Positions 32,521 through 43,894 of a stretch of DNA of 64,000 nt are shown here, piece after piece (position 1 is the first letter of the stretch; each line of letters starts with the position of its first letter). The notes below the pieces were generated by a model. It was given only the letters and a program-made list of their open reading frames with translations. It was not told where the DNA came from and made no database searches. This stretch comes from Acanthochlamys bracteata (Eukaryota; Streptophyta; Magnoliopsida; Pandanales; Velloziaceae). The position numbers and the translations under genes are program-made. The stretch spans positions 1,488,001 to 1,552,000 of the forward strand of contig CM034142.1 of assembly GCA_019914995.1 (NCBI GenBank). Direction: 5' to 3'.

Positions 32521-35226
32521 TGATTCCATAATGTTATATGGGTACGCTGCAAGAATCAAGTGCTCACTCGTGGCATCTCGAAGTAGTAATACTAACAATG
32601 TGTACCACATAACACATTCACATGGCTTGTTTTATCCAAATTCGGGCAATGGAGATGTGAAAAACACTGCGGTGATATTGCCGATTAACTCAAATATAGC
32701 GAAACTTTTCGCTACCCTACCACTGTAGTTAGTCTATTATTAGGTACGGTCCTTTGGAGGGATGTAACCATTTTTTGGGTCCACTCCTTGCGTTGCAGTG
32801 ATTGCAAAACAACACACATGACTTAGGATCTGTATTGAGCATGTTGGGAAGAGGTTTTCTTTTTTTTTTTTAATTTTTAATTATATATTTTTTAATAAAA
32901 TTTTTAAAATATATATATATATATATAGTGTAGATAGAAATATATCATCTCTTATACATATATTCATATATATCAGTTCGATTCCATCGATATGAAATTA
33001 TAAGATTAATATTTATCGTTGCATATAAAAAATTATGAATTTAAAATATATTAAAGTAATTTCAATTTAATCGAACTTTAATCATCTTTCATGAGACTTT
33101 TTGAACAACATAAGGAATGATGCTCCCTACTTTCCACATTATGTATGATTTTTTTGGTATTAAAAAAAATTCTTTGTCATGGGATGCCAAGCAGGACCTA
33201 AACATGTGAAAATGTAAAGCTTGTATATATATTTCAGTAGTTATCTCAGAATTACCAAAGAAATGTAGAGCTTAACCATTATTAATATTTATGTAAAAAA
33301 TTAATTTCACCTGTTCTCAAGGACTATGAAACATTTTTACAATTTTTTAGTATTGGATAAAAATCTGTGATCTCATCCCCATAGAAAGTGCCTACTCTCT
33401 AGGTTAGATTCACTGTAGAGTATCACAATCCCATAATAGGGTTTTCGTATCATATCAAACAAATTGCAGTTAGAAAACATACGAAGGGTCTAGAACAGAA
33501 AAGAAGAATCACCAACTTTAAATAAAATTATATTTTATATTTAAAATATTTTAGATATTATAAAAATAGAAAATATAAAACTTCTATAAAATAAAAAATA
33601 ATACAATAAATATTCTATAAATAATTGGTTAATTATTAAAAAGGAAACAGTGCAGGGATGGGAAGGTAGCAGAGGGAGAGAGCCCATCACCAATAATCAA
33701 GGAAAGAGTTTTTAAAGAAAATATTATGGGAAGTGTGCATGAATAGACAAACCCTCTGCAAGTAGTTCCAAAAACACAGCATGTGATTTTCTTTCCTTCT
33801 TCCCTCTATGTACATGCTTCTTCTTTTTATGAACTTAACAGTTTCATCAATCCCAATTCATTCACTCCCCTATTCTGTTGCAAATGTCAGAAGGGAATTC
33901 CAAGAAGTATTCCTGTTTACCGAATAATTAACGTTTTAACTCAAATTAGTATTCTGCAGATAAATTCTTATTTTTACAATGATAATCTTTTAGAATGCTT
34001 GCTGGATGCTTAAAAATATTTGAAAGAATTTATAATATAGAAATTTTAAAATAAAAATATTTAATAAAAATTAGCTATATTTTTTTTATTTTAAAATATT
34101 ATTAAGATAACAATAAAAGTTTATGATATATAAATTTGGTAGAGATATATGTACATCATATTAGTGTGTTCCCGTCGGTACAATATTCTAAATTTTAATT
34201 TGACTGTTGAATATAAAAAAATATGAGTTAAGAATATATTTATAAAATTTTAATTTAATCGAAAAATGAATCAATTTTAGTCCAACTTTTTAATCAACCT
34301 AACAAAAAAATAAAAATTTCAAAAATATATATATTGTTTTCTTTATGTCATTTTGATCAAGAAGTCGAATGATGATTGATTCGTGCTCTGAAAAATTTAA
34401 AATTTTATAAGTATATTTCTAATCATAATTTTTATATCTAAAAATTATGTTCGAATTTAGATCTTTGTAACAGCAGAACCATGCTGATATATATTGATAT
34501 GTATTTAAGGAGTGATGTGCATATATCCTTACCCTATAAATCTTCTATTTAAATAAAATTTATAAAATATTATAAAAAAATTATTAGAAAGTAAAAATAT
34601 TAAAATAATAAATAGTTGAAAGAAAAGCAAAGTTAAGACACTATCAATGTTATTAACGATGAAAATGCTTATAGGACAACAATAAGGCTGCGTTTGGCAC
34701 TGCTTATCATAAGCAGCTTTTCAATTTTTTTCTATTTTATATTTTTCAATATATATTTTATAAGTATTTAGAAAATTTATTTAAAATTTTTGATAGTGTA
34801 AAAAAATTCTACGAAGTGAGATCTTTTTATTGCATATTTTTATTATTTTTTTGGAAGTAAAAAAAATAAAAGTCGTTTTTCAAAAAAGATAAAAATATCC
34901 TCCATTTCAGAAAAGCTCAATTTCATAAGCACTACCAAGCGCCTCCTAAATCACGAGATGCATGAATTATCTTGAAAAACTTATTACCAACTAATGAATG
35001 ATCTTCCTTGATTCTTCCCTAAACCTTACACTATTTGCTAAATGGTGAAGACCACAACTTGGTTTTTAATATAGAACACATTATAATGCAACATTCCTAA
35101 TGTGTTGTTGCCTTATCTTCAACTTTAGCTAGCTCCTCTCTTGTCTTTCTCCATTCCAGTACTCTTCATCACACCACTGTGCTTAGTTTCTTTAGGCATT
35201 CTGCAAAACAAAATCATTGAAACATC
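32521..35226 (+). other. Upstream region of NPH3 with degenerate MITEs
   Basis: No gene recognised. 34145-34520 is a strongly decayed foldback MITE F (TTGACTGTTGAATATAAA...TTGATCAAGAAGTCGAATGATGATTG...). 34685-34950 is the M1 copy below. The last 270 bp before the NPH3 start are pyrimidine-rich leader-like sequence (CTAGCTCCTCTCTTGTC). No certain TATA box; an ATTATAATGC word near 35080 is the nearest candidate. Confidence 0.35.
34685..34950. repeat. MITE family M1, best-preserved copy (f)
   Basis: The head GCGTTTGGCACTGCTTATCA and the reverse-complemented tail GCGCTTGGTAGTGCTTATGA are imperfect terminal inverted repeats of about 30 bp. The core shows the shared M1 words (TTTTTCAATATATATTTTATAA; TGTAAAAAAATTCTACGAAG; TTTTTATTATTTTTTTGGAAG). 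Other copies of the family can be aligned to it. The TIRs fit an hAT-type MITE, by inference. Confidence 0.7.
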
Positions 35227-37580
35227 ATGTGGGATTGCGAGGGCGATCAGTTCCCCGGTGGAAGAACAAGTATATCGAAACGCCGTTATACTTCTATGGA
35301 TTCCGACAGCAAAGATGAAGTTCTCATAACAGATGGTTTTGATCGTAGAGACAATTCATGGTATATCGCAAGTGATATACCAAGCGATTTGCTAGTCAAA
35401 ATAGGCGACGCGAACTTTCATCTTCACAAGGTTAATTTAGATTAACATTTTATGCAAAGCAGTTCGTAATCAAATTGTTCATGAGTTTTTTTTTCTTTTT
35501 TTTGTCACTGACGAGTTTCTGTTTTTTGTTTTGAAGTACCCGTTGCTGTCTAGGAGTGGAAGAATGAACAGGTTGATATACGAAGCGCCGAGAGATAAGA
35601 CAGAGCTGGTAAACATAGTAGAACTCCACGACATACCGGGCGGCGTCGGAGCGTTCGAGCTCGCCGCGAAATTCTGCTACGGCATTGCTGTTGATCTAAC
35701 AGCTACTAACATCGCCGGAATACGGTGCGCGGCGGAGTACTTAGAGATGACTGAAGATTTAGAAGAAGGCAACCTGATATTCAAAACAGAAGCTTTTTTG
35801 AGCTATGTAGTTCTGTCATCATGGCGCGATTCCATTATAGTGCTTAAAAGTAGCGAAGAGTTGTCGCCTTGGGCCGAAAATCTTCAGATAGTTCGCCGGT
35901 GTAGCGAGTCGATAGCGTGGAAAGCGTGCGCTAACCCGCGATCGGTCAGGTGGGTTTACACTGGTCGGAATCAGCAGGTAAAGAATAGTAGTAGCCCTAA
36001 GTGGAACGCAGTTGCCGGTACTAGTGAGTCGAAGGAGTCGAGCCCAAGCAGAGCTCAGACGCCTGTGCCGCTGGACTGGTGGTTCGAGGACGTGTCGGTC
36101 TTGAGAATCGATCATTTTGTTCGAGTCGTTACTGCTATTAAAGTTAAAGGAATGCGGTTTGATCTCGTCGGCGCCGCTATTATGCAGTATGCTGGGAAGT
36201 GGCTCCCAGGGCTTTCTAATTCTAGGGAGGTATTAATTTCATGCTTACAAGAAATACAAATTTTTTGTTTAAAGTAAACTCAAGAATGTCATTCATCGCA
36301 TTCACTGATAAATCTGTATCGAATTTGATTTTCCAGGCAGCTCAATTAGGAGTAGGGGAAGAGTCATGGAGTCTGATCGTCGCCGGAAGTGCCGGAACAG
36401 TAAATAAAGATGAACTAACAAGCTCACAATTACGAGAACAGCGCATGATCATCGAAAGCTTGATCAGCATCATTCCTCCGCCGAAGGACTGCGTAACCTG
36501 CAGTTTCCTTCTACGTCTTCTTCGGCAAGCAAACATGTTAAAAGTCGCTCCGGCACTCGCAACGGAGCTTGAAAAACGTGCCGGAATGCAACTTGATCAA
36601 GCAACACTCCACGACTTGCTTATTCCTTCATACAACAGAAGTGAAACGATGTACAACGTCGACCTGGTCCAGCGGCTGCTGGAGCAGTTTTTGGTCCAAG
36701 AGCAGATGGTGGAAGCGGCGAGTCCCGGGCGGGAGTCGGCGCCGTATGCGGATGTTGGGACGAGGTCGGCGGGGGCGGTAAGTTCCGGGCAGAGTAGTAA
36801 CGCAAAGATGAGGGTGGCGAGACTGGTGGATAACTACTTGACGGAGGTTGGGAAGGACCGGAACCTTTCGATTACTAAATTCATTGTGCTGGCGGAGGCG
36901 CTGCCGGAGTCGGCAAGGAGCTGCGATGATGGGCTGTACAGGGCCGTGGATTCTTATCTCAAGGTAAGCGAGTGAATTTACGTTTTATTCTCTTGGTAGC
37001 TTCACGATTTAGACCATATCTTTTATTGCTTATAGGCGTTTATTTTCTTCGTTCTTTTTAGTGTTTATTTTCAACTATTTTTTCCGTATAATATAATAAT
37101 TTTAAAGAAATTATAAGATATAAGTGAATCGTAGGTTAATATATATATATATATATGGGATAGAATATAGACATATGTAGGTCTTAAAGTCATATGTGTA
37201 CACATGCCGACTAAAAGTGGCCAGCGAGCTCTCCAAATTCAATCTCCACCGTTGGATATGAAGAACCATGAGCTGGAAACATGTTGATAAAATTTCAGCT
37301 CAATCGGAATACGAACCAATCTTTATCGGAACTCTTGATCAAAGTGACACAAAAACAAAATATATATCTTTTGTCAAATTTAAAAGTTTATGTCATTTTG
37401 ATCAAGAGTTCCGATGGAGGTCGGTTCGTATTCCGATTGAGCTGAAATTTTATCAACATGTTTCCAACACATGGTTCTTCATATCCAATGGTGAAAATTA
37501 GATTTGGAGAGCTCGCCGGCCACTTTTGGCCGGCATGTGTACACATGTGCTTTTAAGACCTACATGTGCTTATATTCTAT

Positions 37581-37618
<38 letters not shown>

Positions 37619-40346
37619 AAGATAGGGGTATTTTTTTTTAATGATACTCCCTTTCTGGTTTATGTTCGGGATGACTTTCAAATCCAATTTTCACCGTTGG
37701 ATATGAAAAATTATGAGCTAGAAACATATCCATAAAATTTCAGCTCAATCGGACCACGAATTAATCTCCATCCAATCATTTGATCAAGATGATAGAAAAT
37801 AAGAAAACTTTAAAATATATATTGTATCATTTCTGTTATTTTAATCGAGTGATCGGATGGAGGTAAATTTGTGCTCCGATTGGCTGAATTTTATGGATAG
37901 ATTTCTAACTCATAGTTCTTTATATCTAACGGTCAAGATTGGATTTAAAAATTACCCCGACCATAAATCGGACAAAAAGTGTCCGAAAGTGCCCGTAAGA
38001 AAAAATTGCTCTTATTCCATATATATATATATATATATAATTTTTAAATTAAAAAATTAAATTCATTATTCAAAATATTTATTAAATTTTTTTATCATAA
38101 TGTTTTGTTTTAAATAATTCTGAACAATTTCCTGAATTGTGAACCTCAATTGTTTTGTTTAATATCCCATTCCACTTGAAGTTAATTTATAATACGCTTG
38201 ATATCATATATTATTTTATTAATTTAGATTAGGATCCTAAGCATTTACTTTTTTTTTTTGGCTTGAATTCTTTTTCAAGCAGAAAAGTATAAGAACAACT
38301 AATCACCGGATAAAGATATTTTTCTAACTCAAATTACGTAGTGTTAATGCCAATAAGGTATAAAATTATCACTTTTGTCTTTAGACTTGAATCACTTTTC
38401 AATCTGTTTGATAAGAATGCGAGACATATATTCTTACGTTTTGAATTTTAAGAAAAGCAATTCTCCTTATTTCTGTGCTTTTAATTTTAAATTTTTTCTA
38501 GATATTTAGAAGTCATTCAGCGTTGCATTTTAAATATTATTTTATTTTTCTCAAATTAATTTTTATTAATAAAATTTATACATTAAACAATTTTAAACTA
38601 TAAATTATAAATAAGTTATACTTTATAGAATTTTATTTATACAGTTTTTTTTAAAACTAAAAAACTCAATTTAAGAAGCTCTACTAAAAGCTTTTTTTTT
38701 TAATGAATGTTTTATTTTAATTAACACCAAACTCCCCTTTAGTAATTCAGCTCGTGCGTTTTTAGGCCAGGGAAAAAAGTAAGTTCTTTTCATAGTGTGA
38801 TTTTGATTTTTAAAAGCAAGTAGTTAATAAAGTGTTTTAAAGAAAACTACTTATGTCTTTCAAATGGAAATGTCAATATTATATATTTTAATAGTATGCT
38901 TTTATGCTATAATTTTTTATATTCAACTATGGTATTAAGACTTAGAGCTCTTTTAAGTGTTTTAAAAATTTTCCGTAGGAAATTATTGAATAATAGTCCT
39001 TATTAAAATAAGTCAAACATAATTTTTATTAGAAAAAGTCAAATTTAGTCGAAGAATGATTCTTATTGAAAAATAATTGAACTTAACTGAAGGATGATCG
39101 AGTTCAATTTTTTTGAAGTACTATTTTTCAACTGTTTTTTAATAATGACTATTATTTCTCTATCGTTATTTTCTTACTCTCTTGTTTGATCAAAAGATCA
39201 AATAGAGGTCAATTGTTTATCCAATTGAGATGAATTTTATTAGACTACTTTTAATTGTTATACTCTGCATTGATGATTGAATTAGAGCTCTCTAATTTTT
39301 TTTAAAAATTTCAATACGAAAGTATTGAATATGGGTGATAGAAGAGAGTATATTAATTAGAAATACAAAATTTAAATAAGCATTATCGGTTTACGTGTCT
39401 AAAAAACTAGTCTATATATCTTTAGTTATAGCGTATCCTAGATAATTGTGTTGATTATGTTTAATAATACCGACCACCTTTGTGTGGTCGCGATAATTTA
39501 AATAGCAATGTTCATTACTCATTCTGATTGCCGTAAGTTTATATAGCGACTAGTCTGTTTGCTAAAAATTTAATCGTTAAAGATTTTTATTCTTGCAGAG
39601 AGTGAATATATGTTTTTCCTTCAGGAATTTAAAAAACTTTTTTTTTTTTTCATTTGTCACCAGCAACATATCTATTTAATAAACATTTCCTTCTTATGTA
39701 TGTGTAGGCTCACCCAACACTGTCGGAGCACGAACGGAAACGTCTATGCCGTGTAATGGACAGCCAGAAGCTCTCGATGGACGCATGCATGCACGCGGCG
39801 CAGAACGAACGCCTCCCTCTCCGCGTCGTCGTTCAAGTCCTCTTCTCCGAACAAGTCAAGATCAGCAACGCGATCGCAAACTCATCAACCCTAAAAGAAT
39901 CCCTAATGATCTCCGACCACAATAATATTTACCACCACAACTACCACAGCACCAGAAAGCAGCAGCATCAACTCATCGACTCTGCGCCTCAGTCGTTTCA
40001 AGACAGCTGGGCCGCAGCGAAGAAAGACATCAACACTCTTAAATTTGAAGTCGAGAGCATCAAAGCGAAGTATCTCGAGTTGCAGAATGGCATGGACACT
40101 CTACAAAGACAGTTTGAGAAGATGACTGCACTGGTAACTTCAGCAGTTACGAAGAGTTCTGCGGTGCAGCACGGTAAGACTTCGTCTTCGTCTGCGTGGA
40201 GTAATGGATGGAAGAGACTCAGTAGGTTGACGAAGATGGCGGGAGGTGAAGGGATGGATATCGCCGGACAGATTGCGGGATCTCATGGAGCAGCAGGAGA
40301 GCAAGTAAAGAAGGGACCAAGAAGGTGGAGGAATTCAATCTCTTGA
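35227..40346 (+). CDS. NPH3: NPH3, phototropin-interacting BTB/NPH3-domain protein
   Basis: Four exons: 35227-35430, 35537-36229, 36337-36963, 39708-40346, all with GT/AG introns and in-phase codons, giving 720 aa (Arabidopsis NPH3 is about 746 aa). BTB domain from about residue 53 ([20 protein letters not shown]) to about 150. NPH3 domain from [15 protein letters not shown] (248) to [19 protein letters not shown] (529-547). Coiled coil about 608-648. C terminus RRWRNSIS (713-720) holds the 14-3-3 motif; Ser718 corresponds to Arabidopsis Ser744. NPH3 acts at the plasma membrane as phot1/phot2 partner and CUL3 adaptor in blue-light phototropism. The middle resembles NPH3 rather than RPT2 or NPY proteins. 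Intron 3 (2.74 kb) holds two foldback MITEs and an M1 MITE; no reading-frame damage is seen. Confidence 0.95.
37139..37156. repeat. (TA)n microsatellite, left of foldback F1
   Basis: About nine TA units directly against the 5' end of the foldback at 37157. Confidence 0.9.
37157..37582. repeat. Foldback MITE F1 in NPH3 intron 3
   Basis: A 426 bp nearly complete inverted repeat with outer ends GGGATAGAATATAG and (right end, reverse) GGATAGAATATAAG. Arms contain GTGTACACATGCC, CCACCGTTGGATATGAAG, AGCTCAATCGGAATACGAA and TTGATCAAAGTGACA, and the complement on the right (TTGATCAAGAGTTCCGATGG, TCGTATTCCGATTGAGCTGA, CATATCCAATGG). Lies between two (TA)n tracts. No coding sequence. Confidence 0.9.
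37583..37614. repeat. (TA)n microsatellite between F1 and F2
   Basis: About 16 TA units separating the two foldback elements. Confidence 0.9.
37615..38018. repeat. Foldback MITE F2 in NPH3 intron 3
   Basis: A second foldback (404 bp). Arms share CACCGTTGGATATGAAAAATT, ATGAGCTAGAAACATATCC and CAATCGGACCACGAATTAAT (left; partial quotes), and the inverted equivalents TGATCGGATGGAGG, CGATTGGCTGAATTTTATGG and TATATCTAACGGTCAAGATT on the right. Diverged from F1. Right flank is (TA)n (38019-38039). Confidence 0.85.
38500..38735. repeat. MITE family M1-like copy in NPH3 intron 3
   Basis: Contains TTCAGCGTTGCATTTTAAAT, TTAATTTTTATTAATAAAATT, ATACTTTATAGAATTTTATT and the tail TTAACACCAAACTCCCCTTT, in M1-like order. 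Quite decayed. Confidence 0.4.
39160..39310. repeat. Decayed right half of a foldback MITE F (NPH3 intron 3)
   Basis: TTTGATCAAAAGATCAAATA, then ATCCAATTGAGATGAATTTTA and TGATGATTGAATTAGAGCTC match the right arm of F2 with many substitutions. No left half is seen next to it. Confidence 0.4.
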
Positions 40347-41527
40347 TTGTTACGCTCATGTTTGTGGTTGCGTTTTCTTTCTTATAGCTAGCTTGCGCGC
40401 GGTAGTGTTTTGAAACTAGACATCTGTCATAGATTGCGTCTCGTGTCTATAACTCAATTATAATTTTTCTTTATTAAACAGGGATTGATGAACAAGTCCT
40501 GTATTTTTCTTTATAGATTGCAGCAGAAATTATTTTATTCCGACAGAGTTCCGTATAGATGAAAAAGTCCTGCAATTTATGGTTAAGACGAATAGTATTC
40601 TCACTTTGCGAGCATGTCCTAAAATGTACAATGGTATTAATAGTATTCTCACTTAAAGAAAGTTATGTTCAAACTCAAATTTTAGCCTATTAATTTTACT
40701 GAAGAAGCCTTTTAAGAATGACCAACAATTTCAGGATCCAGAAGTTATTGTAATGTGCCTATCTTTCAAAGCCCAGCTAATAATTACCGGATTTAGTTGA
40801 TATTTGGAAGAGTTTATCTTATGATTTTTTTTTCAATTTTTTATTCACGGTTTTGAATAAAGTTAACAGAATAGTTTACAAATTTTTTTGTTAAATTTTA
40901 AAAAATATAAAAAAATTTTAAATCATGAGATCGTTTAATTAATTATTTTAATTATTTTTTAAGTAAAAAAATAAGTCTTATTTTTTTAAAATTTTTAAAA
41001 TATTCTCTTTCAAAAAAACTTATTTTCAATAAACACCTTCAAACATCCCCTTCCAATCCAAAAGAGCCCCACGCTTTTGTAGGTTAGTGTTGAAAAAGCA
41101 TTGCAGTGTTCAACTTTAAGGTATTCGAAAATTTAACTTTGTGTGTTATTTGGACAAGTTGTAGAGAGTGCTCTATAAATAATTCAATAAAAATTAATTT
41201 TCTGGTTTGCATATTTATTCGGGGAATAATACTCTTAATTTCTTTAAACATAGTAGTTTAGAAAACACTGTTTAGTTGTACTAATAATTTCTAAAGACAT
41301 AAGGAATGTCTCTACTATTTTGTTAATTTTTACGATTTTTGTGAGCTTGAATCAAAAGGTCGGATGAAGATAGAATCACGTTCGATTGAAACAAAATTCT
41401 GTTAGCATATTTTTAATTTATATTTCTTCATATCTAATGATAAATATTAGATTTAAAAGTCTCTCCGACCAAATATAACTAGGAGTGCGTAGGGAGTGTA
41501 TGAAGTAACATTCATCATATTATATAT
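40347..41527. other. 3' flank of NPH3 with an M1 MITE and a half foldback
   Basis: Poly(A)-signal-like A/T words follow the stop (TAATTATAATTTTTC near 40460). 40830-41055 is an M1-like MITE (tail AAACACCTTCAAACATCCCCT). 41330-41510 is the right half of a foldback MITE F (AAAGGTCGGATGAAG, TCATATCTAATGATAAATATT). Nothing coding. Confidence 0.45.
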
Positions 41528-43495
41528 ACATAGGGATACAGGCACTCTCTGTTTTTAGGCACTTTCACGAACTCACTGACGTGTATGGTTAGGATTGCTT
41601 CACGAGAGTGCCTCAAATTATTTGATTTGTCTCTTGGATGAGCTCGGTTTGGATAAATTTTCTTTTATCCGAAACTTTTAAAAACTTGATTACTCATTAT
41701 TTCGGCTATACGTCTCTAATAGTTTCCTCGCTTTACTTTCTCTTAATTTTCAACTACTCCTAATTAATCTTTTATATATCTAAATTTATTTTATTTATCT
41801 TAATTAACTACTCTATATTTCATTATCCTAATGAGTTTTACGAGTTTTCTTTTCACGGTATTAATTTTGCAAATCTCGAGCATCTCATGTTGTGCTTCTC
41901 CCTGTCGGGGATTTGGGGCCTTTTCACCGTTTCTTTCTCTCCAACGAGGATTTGTTTTAGTATGTGCAAGATCTCACTGTTTCATTTTTCTTGCGAGGAT
42001 ATTGTTTCCTTTTACTTGGCGAAGAGTTATTTTCTTTTCACCGTGTACTTCTCTTGGGCAAAGATTTGTTTCATGACACAGATCTCGAGCATCTCACTGT
42101 TTCATTTTTTTTCACCTGATCGTGATCTCGGCCCGATGGTCTCCAGCCGTGCCGTGAATCTCTTTTTTTCTAATAGTTTTTTTTGTGTATTCAATTTTTT
42201 GGAGTATTGGATTTTTTTAGTGTATTGTTTTTCTTATCTTGCTTTTTTGGTTATTTTTTGAGATTTCGGTTCGATTTAGATTTTAGAATTATACATTTCT
42301 AGTACCACCGTATTGGTTGATTTCCGTTTGTTTTACACTGATTTTATTTGATTATTTTATCATGTAATGGTTTTTTGTTTGATTTTGCATTTACTAGAAT
42401 TATTGAAGTAGAGAGACAGCTTGGTGAATGTTGTTTGTTGGATTCTACATGTTTCCTGAGCTCGTTGCTGTTGTTCTAACGATTGCTGGATGTTGTTTCT
42501 ATTGTAATGACTGCTTAATTAATTCAAGTATGTAATGATTATGAATGAGATACTGATTCAATGGCTATGCCATTTTTTTCCAGTGTTAATCTGCTGGACT
42601 CGTTAGTTTAAATATAAAGCTTGGGATAGAGAGGTCAGGGATGACTAGCTCATGGTGTGACTCTTCTATTCTTCTCTCTCAGGCCGATGACTTTCTAGAT
42701 AAAATGAGAATTCGACCCTCTTCTGGATTGTTGTTGCTCTATATAAATGCTCTTGAATGTTTGAACATACTTTCTCAACGAGGCAACGACTAGGAAAACA
42801 ACTAACTGTTGTAGGATATGTTACTCTTTTATGTTCTTTCTTCCTAATTCTACACTTGCTATTTATATAGCAAGACAGTAAGAATGGCTACTGACAAAGT
42901 CAGGCGATAACCACTGCAGCTGTAATTAAATAAAGCAGTGCAGAGAGAGATAAAGCAGTCGTGCAACGGGTAACATTATTGACCCTCGATGATTCATCAA
43001 AGACAAATATGAGCCTCCCTCCCCTTAGGCACTCCCGTGCACTCCTTGACGTTGATGGTTAGGATTGCGTCGTGGGAGTGCATAAAAGTATTTGATTTGT
43101 ATCTTGGATTAGTTTGGTTTTATGTATTTTCTTTTATCCAAAAGTTTAAAGAAATTTCGATTACTCACTATTTTCGGTTGTACGTCAGAGCAGGTGTTAT
43201 TAGAACAAGCGAGTTCTTATTGTTGGAACTATGTTGGACGCTAGAGACAATGATGTGAAAAAAAATGTAAAATATTTTGACTCTTTCTTATTTTTTCTCG
43301 TGATTCCACAGTCCTTTAAAGTACGCACAGAGAGACAGTAAGGACAGCCATAGCTATGTTAATTGGCAACCAATACAACTGTAATTAGAGAAAGCATGTT
43401 AAGAGGAGGGAGCAATAGAAAGGTGAAATAGTCCAGTAATTCTTAATATTTTTAAATATCGATGATTGATTTAATGCAAATCTGAGCCTCCTACA
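41528..43495. repeat. Orphan left terminal repeat of a MULE (D), with duplicated outer end
   Basis: Outer end after TATATATAC: AGGGATACAGGCACTCTC, TTTTTAGGCACT, CTGACGTGTATGGTTAGGATT, GCTTCACGAGAGTGCCTC. It goes on through ATCTCGAGCATCTCA-type modules and T-rich DNA to a CACTGCAGCTG... module ending ATGAGCCTCC (43012). There a second outer-end-like block begins (TTAGGCACTCCCGTGC, TTGACGTTGATGGTTAGGATT, 43025-43095). A further GCAAATCTGAGCCTCC follows at 43473. The layout mirrors 28740-31553 in inverted orientation. No transposase and no opposite end adjoin. Confidence 0.7.
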
Positions 43496-43496
43496 C

Positions 43497-43853
43497 TTAT
43501 GGGCATCATAGGATACCGTCATTTACAATGGTCTAAATTTAATCTCTATCGTCTGATATGAAGAACTATAGGTTGTGATCCTTATGATAAAGTTTTAACT
43601 CAATCGCATTACGAATCAATCTTCGTCTGTTTTCTTAATCAAGATGATAGAAAAAGAACAACTTAAAATCATATATATTGCTTCTTGATCTAGAGAACGG
43701 ATGAATGTTAATTCGTTATCCGATAAGCTAAAATTTATCTCAATGATTATAACTTATAGTTCTTCATATCCAACGGTGTAAATTGAGTTTGAAGCATTAT
43801 AAGTGAGGTGGTTCCCCATGATGCCCCTAAGAATGTATGTACCTCTTATCCCC
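43497..43853. repeat. Foldback MITE F3
   Basis: Arms: GCATCATAGG, AATCTCTATCGTCTGATATG, CAATCGCATTACGAATCAAT (left); GAACGGATGAATG, CATATCCAACGGTGTAAATTG, CATGATGCCCC (right). The right end GTACCTCTTATCCCC abuts (TA)n at 43857; the left end is cut at the orphan MULE end. Confidence 0.8.

Positions 43854-43856
<3 letters not shown>

Positions 43857-43891
<35 letters not shown>
43857..43891. repeat. (TA)n microsatellite at the left end of MULE B
   Basis: About 17 TA units between foldback F3 and the MULE terminus. Confidence 0.9.

Positions 43892-43894
<3 letters not shown>

Noticed and set aside
35819..36805. Minus-strand frames across NPH3 exons 2 and 3
   Set aside because: Antisense shadows of conserved NPH3 codons.
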